Source of the DNA: Pedobacter terrae
GTDB taxonomy: Bacteria > Bacteroidota > Bacteroidia > Sphingobacteriales > Sphingobacteriaceae
Length of the DNA: 64,000 nt
Assembly (NCBI RefSeq): GCF_900100705.1
Contig: NZ_FNCH01000002.1
Location: 1-64,000 of the forward strand
Reading direction: 5' to 3'
In this document: piece after piece, positions 25,557 to 33,634 of the stretch
How positions within the stretch are numbered: position 1 is the stretch's first letter
How the letters are laid out: each line of letters begins with the position of its first letter
Program-made: the position numbers and the translations under genes
Notes under the pieces: generated by a model
Told to the model about the DNA's origin: nothing
The model's database searches: none
What the model saw: the letters and a program-made list of their open reading frames with translations, nothing else

Positions 25557-26207
25557 TTATCCTAAATTCTGTTCATGCCACTCTCGCTGCCAATTCTCTA
25601 AAATGTAATTGGCTAAAACACCATTAAAAACAGGAAACTGTGGTACATAACCAGCAGGTATTTGATAGCGGGCGCTACCAGATGGTGTTAATAATCTACG
25701 GCAATGAATATTATTTTCTAGACAATAATTTTCTATTGCATTCCAAATTTCATTAAAAAATGGAATTTGTGCTTTTGTTGTTAAATAAACAGATTTTATG
25801 GATGGGTGTTGTCTTAAAAGACTGATAACATCTGTTAGAGCGAAATCATTAAAGCTATTTGCAATATTGCTATCAGAGTAATCTCCTAAAAAGATATGAT
25901 GTTCGTTATTCAATTTATCGGCATCGTTTACCGAACGAACTAAATCTGTAATGGCTATTTTGTGTCTTTTGCAAAACATTTTCCAAATAACTGGTATTTC
26001 GTCTGCAAGTAGATTTCTTAATGCTGGTTGTTGGTACAAAGCTGGTAAAACATCCCAAAAATAATTATTTCTTGTTCTGCCGTAAAACCATTGGGATTGG
26101 TTATTTGCTGGCCAAGCCGGGTTAAAAGTGCCAACTATTAAAGTTGTTGGTTGAAAATCTAAATTCTCTAAGTTTAAATCTTCAATAAATTTGTGATTAC
26201 AGGGCAT
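25557..26207 (-). CDS. Uracil-DNA glycosylase superfamily protein in the restriction operon
   Basis: A 216-residue protein with both active-site motifs of the UDG superfamily: LIVGTFNPAWP (GTFNP, residues 26-30) in the position of MUG GINPG, and LLTPSGSARY (TPSGSAR, 174-180) in the position of the second motif (NPSG-like in MUG, SSSAR-like in TDG). The RTRNNYFWDVLP stretch (about 44-55) matches the segment RNxFW of MUG, TDG and hypoxanthine-DNA glycosylase relatives. It should bind DNA and excise a damaged or modified base; the substrate cannot be read from sequence. It lies between a membrane pseudogene and mcrB, with gaps of 21-24 bp, so it belongs to the defence operon. A housekeeping repair role is possible but less likely in this setting. 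Confidence 0.75.
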   Translation of the reverse strand: MPCNHKFIEDLNLENLDFQPTTLIVGTFNPAWPANNQSQWFYGRTRNNYFWDVLPALYQQPALRNLLADEIPVIWKMFCKRHKIAITDLVRSVNDADKLNNEHHIFLGDYSDSNIANSFNDFALTDVISLLRQHPSIKSVYLTTKAQIPFFNEIWNAIENYCLENNIHCRRLLTPSGSARYQIPAGYVPQFPVFNGVLANYILENWQREWHEQNLG

Positions 26208-26228
26208 AATTGAGCGTTATGTTTATAA

Positions 26229-26705
26229 TTATTCAATGAATAGATTATCTCCTGCTTTGAGATAGTATGATTTGTATTTTTCCCCAGCTGTTTCTTCTTT
26301 CCACAAAAGTTTAAGAACTTCAATTTTATTGTACCATTCATTCATACCGTAATTCCATGCTTCCCATACTTCCTTTTCAATTCTCTCTTTGCTATTCCAT
26401 TAATGTTCTTCCGCACAGATATTAAAAAAATCAATTACTATATTATAATAGTGAGTTGCCTTTAATTCTTCAATTGTTTTAATTTGATCTTTCCTTATAA
26501 AAAGCTCTGCTAAATCATCATTAATTTCGTCATACCTCTCGTTGAACTTAGAATATAAGTTATAAAAAATTTCGTCCTCGCTTATCTTTTTTGCCTTGGC
26601 AGAATAAATCCAAGTTACACCAAGTGCAATTAGCCCTATCAATAATGTTGATAACACCGATGATAGCGCTTCGTGGTTTTTAAACCATTCATTTAGAATT
26701 TCCAT
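26229..26705 (-). pseudogene. Membrane-anchored DUF4760-like gene interrupted by one in-frame stop
   Basis: The frame from ATG at 26705 runs 101 codons to a TAA at 26400-26402, then continues in the same frame for 56 more codons (starting WNSKERIEKEVWEAW) to a TAA at 26229-26231. The two parts read as one protein of about 158 residues: one transmembrane segment (about residues 14-35), then a charged helical domain with the FFNICAEEH...WNSKERIEKEVWEAW pattern seen in DUF4760-type proteins, where a tyrosine often stands at the stop position. The truncated 101-residue form may still be made. It sits in the R-M operon 24 bp after hsdS. Confidence 0.7.
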
Positions 26706-26729
26706 GAGTTTTTGCGCTAATTTATTTTG

Positions 26730-27956
26730 TTATATAAGTCTTGTTCTCCCCGTCAGCAATTCCTGCATCATCCCTTGTTTTACCTTTCTTGATTTGCCCA
26801 GTTGCCCTTCCAAAGCTTCCAGCTCTGTATCCATATCAGATAATATCGTGGCGATGCGGATTTGCTCGGTGAGGGATGGTAACGGAATTTCTGTATTTCT
26901 GAATTCTGACATTCCTACCAAGTTTTTCATTGCTCCTCCTTGAGTATCGTCTATGATTTTTGACTGTATAGTATCATATTGAAATATATGTCCAAAATAT
27001 CCAAAATCAATTAAGCCAGAATTAAGCCTGATAATCAAAAGAGCTTGATTGATAATGCCTTTTTGAAATATTTGAGGTATTCTAAATAACTTTCCAATAG
27101 TTCCAGAACAACTAAGAATAAAATCATTTGTCTTAACTTCAAATCTTCCTAATTCTTTAAACTTAGCAGTATCAACAAAATACTTTCCTAGGTGAACTGA
27201 TTTATAGATTGCATTTTTTTGTTCATAAACTTTATATCCGTTTTTGACAAAAAATTCCTTCTTCAAAGCACCGCCAAATGGACCTCTAATCAATCCTCCG
27301 TCTATAGTTACCTCCCCCAACTTCTTCACTTCCCAATCCTCCTTAGGCGACAACAATTCCTGCATTGCCCCTTGTTTGATTAGACATTTTTTGGCGATGA
27401 GTTGCTCCAGGCTTTCTATCCAAGCATCGGCATCACTCAAGGCTTCCGCTATCGCTTCTTGTTCGGGTAATGGCGGAAGGGGAATTCGGAAAGAGTTCAA
27501 ATCTGCCACTGATAATCCTAGAACAGTACTTCCACTACCCTTTTCAATTATTTTTTCCTCAATATTTCTATAAGAATAAATAAAATAGTCTTTTTTGATT
27601 TTTGGAAAAAGATTAATTGTTTTTAAATCTTGATTTATAGTTACGTCAACATTGTATTTAACAATTTTCCCAAGAGCAATTCTTGTGGCAATAATTAAAT
27701 TTCCCGCAGGAACTATCCGAGTTGCACTATTTTTCAAACCTAATTCCGTGATATTCTCTTGTGTGAAATTTGGATTAAATGACGTAAAATCCTTTACGGT
27801 CATCCAAGGAATTTTTCCATTCCAATATTCTTTTACAATTCTTGAAGGCGTACCACCTCCAATTATTTTACTCGTAAGATTTCCAATACTTTCAACCTCC
27901 CAATCGTGTGGCAACATCCCAATCTCTGTCTGCTTCATAACAATTTCCTTTACCAT
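26730..27956 (-). CDS. hsdS: Type I restriction-modification specificity subunit S
   Basis: A 408-residue HsdS with the two-repeat plan: target recognition domain 1 (about residues 10-150), a central conserved helix (PLPPLPEQEAIAEALSDADA, continuing to IKQGAMQELL), target recognition domain 2 (about 205-345), and a second conserved helix (PLPSLTEQIRIATILSDMDT to VKQGMMQELL). Each TRD reads half of a bipartite target that cannot be inferred here. It overlaps the hsdM stop by 7 bp. The start at 27956 is kept; MKQ seven codons in is an alternative. Confidence 0.95.
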   Translation of the reverse strand: MVKEIVMKQTEIGMLPHDWEVESIGNLTSKIIGGGTPSRIVKEYWNGKIPWMTVKDFTSFNPNFTQENITELGLKNSATRIVPAGNLIIATRIALGKIVKYNVDVTINQDLKTINLFPKIKKDYFIYSYRNIEEKIIEKGSGSTVLGLSVADLNSFRIPLPPLPEQEAIAEALSDADAWIESLEQLIAKKCLIKQGAMQELLSPKEDWEVKKLGEVTIDGGLIRGPFGGALKKEFFVKNGYKVYEQKNAIYKSVHLGKYFVDTAKFKELGRFEVKTNDFILSCSGTIGKLFRIPQIFQKGIINQALLIIRLNSGLIDFGYFGHIFQYDTIQSKIIDDTQGGAMKNLVGMSEFRNTEIPLPSLTEQIRIATILSDMDTELEALEGQLGKSRKVKQGMMQELLTGRTRLI

Positions 27957-30388
27957 ACCAATCCCATTTTTTGCAGGTGAGCCAATACTTTTTGAGAAGC
28001 TTCCATTGTTTTGGTTTCCAAAACGGGCAAAGCCTGTTGGTAGCGGTCTGCCAGTTCCTTAATGCGTTGTGTGAGGTTTTGGCTCAGCTTTTCCTGTTCG
28101 CTTTTCAATGCATGTTGCAATACAGGTGTCCATTTATGGTTAATCACCATATCTTTTATTTCAGCTTCAGTTAATAAAGGATATTGTGTCAATACTTTTA
28201 TTTCCAAATTCTCCTTTGCAATTTTTATCAGTTTGGTAATGCCACCCAAAGCTTCCTGGGTATCAATATAGTTTTTAATGTATTTCAATTCTTCCTTCGG
28301 GGCATTTTCGGCTTTACGCTGTTTGTAAAAGTCTTTTACATTTTTAAGATTGATTTTTTCCAGATCACTGAATATGCCTTCCTCTCCGCTATTTTCCTCT
28401 TCTATTTCCGCAAGGGCTTCCTGGGTAAGGTTCAATTGGTTTTCTAAATCCTGTAAACTTTCGTTTTGTGCAGCGAAGAAATAATGTATCAGCATTTCCG
28501 GCGTCACCATTCTCCCTTCAATGCCCGCCAGACCTGCAATTTCTTTATCCTTCGCGGTTTTTCCATCTTTTCCTTTTTTGCCTTTGATCACAAGCCGGGT
28601 GAATTCGTTTCCTGCCTTCCAGCCGTCTAAAGCAATAGAATAAAAATCGTCCTGCATCACCTCGTTCCAGTATTGCATCAGGTGTTGGTACATTGCATAA
28701 CGGTTTACCAAAGCATTGTTTTCAAAATGGCTCAGTATGGTTTGTGCTGATTGGTCGATGGCTTCTTTTACGGTAAAGCCTTTATCCAACTGGTACCATT
28801 CGCTTTGCTGTTGGTGCAACCATTCATCAAAAGCCGTGTGCATTTGGGTATTAAAAGCGACAAATTCGGGATGATTGAAAATGGTGGTTTTAATGTTTTC
28901 CGCAGATACATTCAATTCAAAATATCCGACACGGGCAGGGCTGAACAGATCAGCTTTCAGCGAAGGGAATAAATCCCAATACGACTGCAAACTATCCACA
29001 TCTTTCTGTGGAATGCCACCCAACAAATGCCCCGCCAAATCCTGTATATCTTCCGCTTCCTGTGTATCAATATAGCGTGGAATGTTGAGGTTGTAATCAT
29101 TTTTAGGGTCGGCAATTTCCGCAATCGACACCATTCGGCTAAATTTAGGCACCTCGGCAAAAGAATCAAATACATCGGTAATTTTGCGGATGTCTTGCTC
29201 ACGCAATCTATTTTTGTTACCGTCTTTCACAAAGCCTTTGCTCGCATCTATCATAAACAGACCTTTACGCTGTTCGGCGTTTTCTTTATCTAAAACAATA
29301 ATACAGGCCGGAATACCTGTACCGTAAAACAGGTTGGCAGGCAATCCGATAATAGCTTTAATGTAACCTTTCTTCAAAATATTTTTACGGATTTCACCCT
29401 CTGCATTTCCACGGAACAAAACACCATGGGGCAATACTACCGCAGCTTTTCCATTGGCTTTTAGGGATTTTAAAATGTGCAAAAGAAAGGCATAATCGCC
29501 ATTCTTCTCCGGCGGAACCCCCAAAGCAAAACGATCGTAATCATCGCTATCCACATTCACGCCATTGCTCCAGCTTTTCAAAGAAAAAGGCGGATTGGCC
29601 ACCACGTAATCAAACTTTTTAAGTGAACCATTTTCTTCTTTGTAAAACGGACGGCTCAACGTGTTATCTGCAATAATTTCCGCGGTTGGGTTATTATGCA
29701 AAATCATATTCATTTTAGCTAAATTGGCTGTGGTCGTTTCCTTCTCTTGGCCATAAAGTGTTATACTTTTGCCTGCTTCATTTGCAACTTTAAGCAATAA
29801 AGAACCAGAACCACAAGTCGGATCATAAGCTGTTGTTTGTATTGAAGAATTATTCTGATTGATACCAATTACTTTTGCCAACACCCTTGATACCTCTGAA
29901 GGAGTATAAAACTGTCCTTTACTTTTTCCGCTTTCAGTTGCAAAATGACGCATTAGGTATTCATAAGCATCACCCAGAATATCATCACCCTCCGCAGAAT
30001 TCTTAGAAAAATCAAGCTTTGGATCATTGAATATTCTTATCAATTCAGAAACGGTGTCAACTAAATCCTTTCCCTTACCCAGTTTATTTTCGTCATTAAA
30101 ATCTGGAAATTCATTGAGCTTGTTGGCTTCCTTAATCGGATTAAGAATTTGCTTATTGATTTTATCGCCAATTTCAGCATTTCCTACTAAATCCACCATA
30201 TTATCAAAAGATGCTCCTTCGGGAACGGCGATGGCACCAAACGGGTCACCTTTATATTTATCGGAAATATACTTTACAAACAACATCGTAAGTACATAAT
30301 CTTTATATTGAGAGGCGTCCATTCCGCCACGTAGTTCATCACAACTTGCCCATAACGAGCTATATAATTCTGATTTTTTGATTGCCAT
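27950..30388 (-). CDS. hsdM: Type I restriction-modification DNA methyltransferase subunit M
   Basis: An 812-residue N6-adenine methyltransferase subunit. An N-terminal helical HsdM domain (about 1-150) precedes the SAM motif DPTCGSGSLLL (about residue 189) and the catalytic motif NPPF (about 264). After the methylase core (to about 480) comes a long helical C-terminal extension of about 330 residues, rich in charged coiled-coil-like sequence; many HsdM proteins are near 500-550 residues, so this belongs to the long class. It is the first gene of the defence operon, with about 140 bp of upstream spacer that should hold the promoter. Confidence 0.96.
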   Translation of the reverse strand: MAIKKSELYSSLWASCDELRGGMDASQYKDYVLTMLFVKYISDKYKGDPFGAIAVPEGASFDNMVDLVGNAEIGDKINKQILNPIKEANKLNEFPDFNDENKLGKGKDLVDTVSELIRIFNDPKLDFSKNSAEGDDILGDAYEYLMRHFATESGKSKGQFYTPSEVSRVLAKVIGINQNNSSIQTTAYDPTCGSGSLLLKVANEAGKSITLYGQEKETTTANLAKMNMILHNNPTAEIIADNTLSRPFYKEENGSLKKFDYVVANPPFSLKSWSNGVNVDSDDYDRFALGVPPEKNGDYAFLLHILKSLKANGKAAVVLPHGVLFRGNAEGEIRKNILKKGYIKAIIGLPANLFYGTGIPACIIVLDKENAEQRKGLFMIDASKGFVKDGNKNRLREQDIRKITDVFDSFAEVPKFSRMVSIAEIADPKNDYNLNIPRYIDTQEAEDIQDLAGHLLGGIPQKDVDSLQSYWDLFPSLKADLFSPARVGYFELNVSAENIKTTIFNHPEFVAFNTQMHTAFDEWLHQQQSEWYQLDKGFTVKEAIDQSAQTILSHFENNALVNRYAMYQHLMQYWNEVMQDDFYSIALDGWKAGNEFTRLVIKGKKGKDGKTAKDKEIAGLAGIEGRMVTPEMLIHYFFAAQNESLQDLENQLNLTQEALAEIEEENSGEEGIFSDLEKINLKNVKDFYKQRKAENAPKEELKYIKNYIDTQEALGGITKLIKIAKENLEIKVLTQYPLLTEAEIKDMVINHKWTPVLQHALKSEQEKLSQNLTQRIKELADRYQQALPVLETKTMEASQKVLAHLQKMGLVW

Positions 30389-30496
30389 TAACAGTAGTAT
30401 AAGATAATATTTGCTGGTTTGTTAAGGTGCGTAAATTGTTAAATTTTTATCGCCCTCACAATACCAAAAACTGCTTAATTTCAACCAATCAAAATG

Positions 30497-30527
30497 AAAA
30501 AGAGAACCTCAATTAAAGAGGTTCTCT
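30497..30527 (-). terminator. Rho-independent terminator after the 69-residue gene
   Basis: Perfect 10-bp arms AGAGAACCTC/GAGGTTCTCT around a seven-base loop, followed on the minus strand by a five-T run, four bases after the stop codon. Confidence 0.8.
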
Positions 30528-30530
30528 CGG

Positions 30531-30740
30531 TTACGAAGTATGACAAGGCTCTGAGCAATGAATACATCCATTAATTTTCTTGTAAGGATGTTTTCTTTTC
30601 GCCTCAGCAACTGCTGGTGCACAAGAACTAAATACCCCTAAGTAATCATAATTTTGTTCAGGATAATACCTGCATCCCGCTTCGTGAACCTCATAATCAC
30701 CATTGGTTTGTTGGTTCAAATTTAATCTGTAACTGGCCAT
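30531..30740 (-). CDS. Small hypothetical cysteine-containing protein
   Basis: About 69 residues from the ATG at 30740. An upstream in-frame TTG at 30764 would add eight residues but looks less likely. The sequence starts MASYRLNLNQQTNGDYEVHE and has four cysteines after an HEAGC motif, ending INGCIHCSEPCHTS. It resembles a small family of uncharacterised Bacteroidota proteins with paired cysteines; the CxxC-type ending could bind a metal. No signal peptide. It has its own terminator and is transcribed on the same strand as, and toward, the hsdM operon. Confidence 0.7.
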   Translation of the reverse strand: MASYRLNLNQQTNGDYEVHEAGCRYYPEQNYDYLGVFSSCAPAVAEAKRKHPYKKINGCIHCSEPCHTS

Positions 30741-30910
30741 AAATTTTGGTTTTAAATTATTCAATCAAATCTCTGCAATTCATAAGCCCCCTCTGTACGG
30801 TTTCCCCCATTCTTTTAAAAAAAATCTCTCCACTCCTTTTAGTTGTAAAGAAAATAATATTAACTTAATGCCAATTAATCTAATTTATTTACTTTTTAAA
30901 ACTACAAGTG

Positions 30911-31657
30911 ATGTCTAAAACGAATGAGACCGGCCACGCCAAAAACGTAGCCAACTTTGAAACCCTGTTGAGTTATGTAACCGGTTATGGCGCGGTGTAC
31001 AACCCCAGCAATGCCAACATCCAGCTGAGTGCTTTAACCGAGAAAGCCACTGCAGCCAAAACCATTAACGAGCAAGTGCACGATGCGGCTGCTAAAAACA
31101 GCAACGCCATAGCCCTGCGCGATCTGGCTTTTAAACCTTTAAAACAATTGAGTACCAGAATCGTAAATGCGATAAAAGCGAGTGATGTGGCGCAGCAGGT
31201 AATTGATAATGCCGTTACCCACAATCGCAAAATTCAGGGTCAAAGGGCATCGGTAAAGTTAACAGAAGAAGACAAACAGAAGCTGGCAGCAAGTGGAACT
31301 GTTGTTAACCAGGTATCGGCCTCGCAACAAAGTTTCGATAGCCAGCTAGATACTTTTGATAAACAGATTAAACTGTTGGCTACCATCCCTAACTATAAGC
31401 CCAATGAGGTAGAGCTGCAGCCGGCCACGCTTACCACCCTTTACAACGATTTGTTGCAGAAAAACCGCGATGTGGTAGCCAGAACATCCGAGTTAAGTAC
31501 CCTTAGGCTTAACCGCAACAAAATCCTGTACGATGCAGAAACCGGTATAGTTGCACTCGCTTTAGATACCAAGAATTACTGCAAATCGTTATTCGGCGTA
31601 AATACCCCGCAGTACAAACAAATTTCGGGCATCCCGTTTAAAACGGTAAAAATTTAA
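30911..31657 (+). CDS. Hypothetical cytoplasmic helical protein
   Basis: A 248-residue product starting at the ATG at 30911 (an adjacent in-frame GTG at 30908 is the alternative). It lacks a signal peptide or membrane segment and is predicted mostly helical with long amphipathic stretches (about 85-170), so a coiled-coil bundle is likely. I do not recognise a domain. It is divergently placed from the 69-residue gene and ends 40 bp before a clear terminator, so it is a single-gene unit. Codon use resembles the surrounding chromosome. Confidence 0.75.
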   Translation: MSKTNETGHAKNVANFETLLSYVTGYGAVYNPSNANIQLSALTEKATAAKTINEQVHDAAAKNSNAIALRDLAFKPLKQLSTRIVNAIKASDVAQQVIDNAVTHNRKIQGQRASVKLTEEDKQKLAASGTVVNQVSASQQSFDSQLDTFDKQIKLLATIPNYKPNEVELQPATLTTLYNDLLQKNRDVVARTSELSTLRLNRNKILYDAETGIVALALDTKNYCKSLFGVNTPQYKQISGIPFKTVKI

Positions 31658-31697
31658 CCTGTAATGAAAAAAATCATCCCGCCCCAATATACATCCT

Positions 31698-31733
31698 AAA
31701 ACAGCAACAGAAATAAAATCGGTTGCTGTTTTT
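31698..31733 (+). terminator. Rho-independent terminator
   Basis: AAAACAGCAAC/GTTGCTGTTTT arms (11 bp) with a 13-base loop, running into further T residues 40 bp after the 248-residue gene. Confidence 0.85.
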
Positions 31734-31756
31734 ATTTAAAAGGCATGCTGTAAACG

Positions 31757-32155
31757 GTTAGCTGCAGTTATAATGTTGTTAACTGCAAACTAAAAACTGT
31801 TAACTGCCAAATAAGAATAACCTCCCTCTCCAATAGAGTAGTTAACTGCATTGATAAAACCATCAACTGCAAATATAAAACCACCAACAGCAAGTTTAAT
31901 GTTATTAACTGCGTTGATATAACTTTTAACGGCAAACATAAACCTACCAACTGCAAGTATAATATTGTTAACTGCAAGTTTAGAACGATCAACCGCAAGT
32001 TCAGAATTATCAACTGCGCTAACAATGCTGCCATCAGCAGACATAAACCTACAAACTGCAATTATAATGTTGTTAACTGCGCTGATAATTCTGCCATCGG
32101 CAGGTATAAACCTATCAACTGCAAGTATAATGTTGTTAACTGCGGATGTTGATTA
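31757..32155. repeat. 21-bp tandem repeat, 19 units without indels
   Basis: Nineteen consecutive 21-bp units, consensus close to RTYAACTGCAAGTATAATGTT, fill 399 bp exactly with substitutions only. A 63-bp higher order is visible: units 5-7, 8-10, 13-15 and 16-18 share the same three-unit pattern. Several frames stay open on both strands and encode heptapeptide repeats (for example AVNNIKL on the minus strand, INCKYNV on the plus strand, which starts after a stop and has no ATG). Either a decayed repeat-protein gene or a minisatellite; I do not call a CDS. Confidence 0.85.
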
Positions 32156-32285
32156 AATACTTTTCAAAGATTTCTCCCCGCCTGTACGGGCAGGCCTGTC
32201 CGCACAGGCGGGCATTATGCTGCGCTCCAGTCGAAATGACGATTTTATCGCGTTTGGAATAACGCTATGATTCTATGCATCCTGC

Positions 32286-32591
32286 TTATTTTAGCAGTTC
32301 ATCGTTCATGGTAAAGCCTTTAATAATATATGCTCTCAGTCTGGCGGTTGCCCATTACCTAAATTTGGTACCCTGCAAGCTTTTTACCCGATAGCCTACA
32401 GAGATAATTACATCGAGGTTGTAGTAGTTAAACGGTTTTTGCAGAAATTCGGAAATTCCGAATTTCTGCATCGTGGTGCTTTCTTCCAACTCTTTTTCTT
32501 CATAAACGTTTTTAATGTGTTCATTTATGGTCGATTTTGCCTTTCCAAAAAGTAAGGCCATTTGATCTTGCGTAAGCCAAACGGTTTCGTT
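32286..32591 (-). pseudogene. RhuM-family protein remnant
   Basis: The minus strand encodes ETVWLTQDQMALLFGKAKST, then HIKNVYEEKELEE and YYNLDVIISVGYRVKS, ending GTKFR, all matching the central part of virulence RhuM-family proteins. A TAA (32355-32357) interrupts it where the family has Ile, after which WATARLRAYIIKGFTMNDELLK continues in frame to 32286. Upstream, a stop directly precedes NETVWL, so the N-terminus is gone, and the C-terminal half of the family is missing. A short internal ATG frame (32355-32561) is not a complete gene. Confidence 0.85.
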
Positions 32592-32599
32592 TTATGAAG

Positions 32600-33530
32600 T
32601 TCAAAGATCTCTCCGCTACGGTCGAGATGACGATTTTTGAATAAGAAATCACTCCAATCATCCCATCTGCACCTTGCTATCCGGCCTGGGATATGATGGA
32701 AGGAGAAAACGTTAAAGCTTTTGCACCTACTTTCAAACTACCACTACACAGAGGCAGCACGCCCTCCCCGATCCTTCATCGGGGCTTGTGCTGACGACCT
32801 CAAAGCTTTGACGAATTTATCCGACATCAGATCCAAGCCTTTCAGTTATGCCTTTGTGTTTGTTGTTTTTAGTGGCAGGCATGCTTTCGCTGCGCTCAGG
32901 TTTGTTTCTTTTCTATCGAGAGAAAAGAAAGAGACTCTCGGTGGCGGTGAACCGAGGCAAGCCCGAGCTAAGGGTAAAGAATAACTAGCGCATTAAGATT
33001 CCCGCATGCGCGGGAATGACGGATTTATTGGTTGAATAACAACCATATTAGAAAATATTAACAGGCACCATGCGATCTGCACCCTGCTACCCGGCCTCGC
33101 GGATTTCCGCCGGAAAAAGCACGGAAATCTTTGCAGTTAACCCCTCATAACCCCACAACCCAAGGCAGGATCAAAGCGAGAGCGAGGCTCTCAGCCAGGC
33201 TGAGAGCCTCGATGCTGCCGCAATAAAGATTTCCGTAGCTTTTTACAAGGAATTGCGCAGCAATCTTTTATACCGATAAAAACAACATTATCTGATAAAA
33301 AACGATGCCAGCCTTTCAGTTATGCCTATGTGTTTGTTGTTTTTAATGGCAGGCATGCTTTCGCTGCGCTCAGGTTTGTTACTTTTTTATCAAGGAAAAA
33401 GTAAAAGCCCTTCGGTGGCTAACCGAGGCAAGCCCGAGGGAAGGGCAAAGAATAGCGAAAGCATTAAGATTCCCGCCTGCGCGGGAATGACGACCGCATT
33501 ATAGCGATCGCTATAGAAACATTTTATCAT
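32600..33530. repeat. Hairpin-module repeat tract 4
   Basis: It carries a nested-hairpin element at 32710-32813 and covarying hairpins at 32905-32930 (loop ATCGAG) and 33379-33404 (arms TTACTTTTTT/GAAAAAGTAA, loop ATCAAG), each followed by a CGG stem. The CGG stem variants are CTCGGT/ACCGAG and CTTCGGT/ACCGAGG. The GGATCAAAGCGAGAGCG block near 33170 is partly duplicated. Same orientation as tracts 1-3. Open frames here are repeat-derived. The tract abuts the terminator of the efflux operon. Confidence 0.85.
32710..32813 (+). repeat. 104-bp nested-hairpin element, copy 5
   Basis: All three nested stems of copy 1 are intact, 17 kb away from the other four copies and in the same orientation. 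Confidence 0.8.
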
Positions 33531-33534
33531 CCAT

Positions 33535-33568
33535 AAAAAAAGCACCAAGAACATCGCGCTCTTAGTGC
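33535..33568 (-). terminator. Rho-independent terminator of the efflux operon
   Basis: On the minus strand, GCACTAAGA pairs with TCTTGGTGC (one G-T pair) and is followed by seven T residues, 67 bp after the outer-membrane factor stop codon. Confidence 0.85.
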
Positions 33569-33582
33569 CTAAATTTATACAC

Positions 33583-33615
33583 AAACCTATAAGGTTTTAA
33601 AAACCTTATAGGTTT
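33583..33615. repeat. 33-bp near-perfect palindrome after the efflux operon
   Basis: Arms AAACCTATAAGGTTTT/AAAACCTTATAGGTTT (16 bp) around a single A, 19 bp after the operon's last stop. It may act with the adjacent terminator or be an independent palindromic repeat. Confidence 0.75.
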
Positions 33616-33634
33616 AGATACAGAATTTTACAAA

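Noticed and set aside
30908..30910. GTG start for the 248-residue gene
   Set aside because: An ATG follows immediately at 30911 and is the simpler choice.
31768..32061. 97-residue leucine-rich minus-strand frame, and overlapping 84-residue and 63-residue frames
   Set aside because: A 21-bp tandem array keeps several frames open at once; the heptad look follows from the unit length. No frame has a convincing start or ribosome site.
31757..32155. CRISPR-like array
   Set aside because: Units are contiguous 21-mers without unique spacers, and no cas gene is present.
32355..32561. 68-residue complete gene
   Set aside because: RhuM homology extends beyond both ends of this frame, so it is a fragment of a pseudogene.
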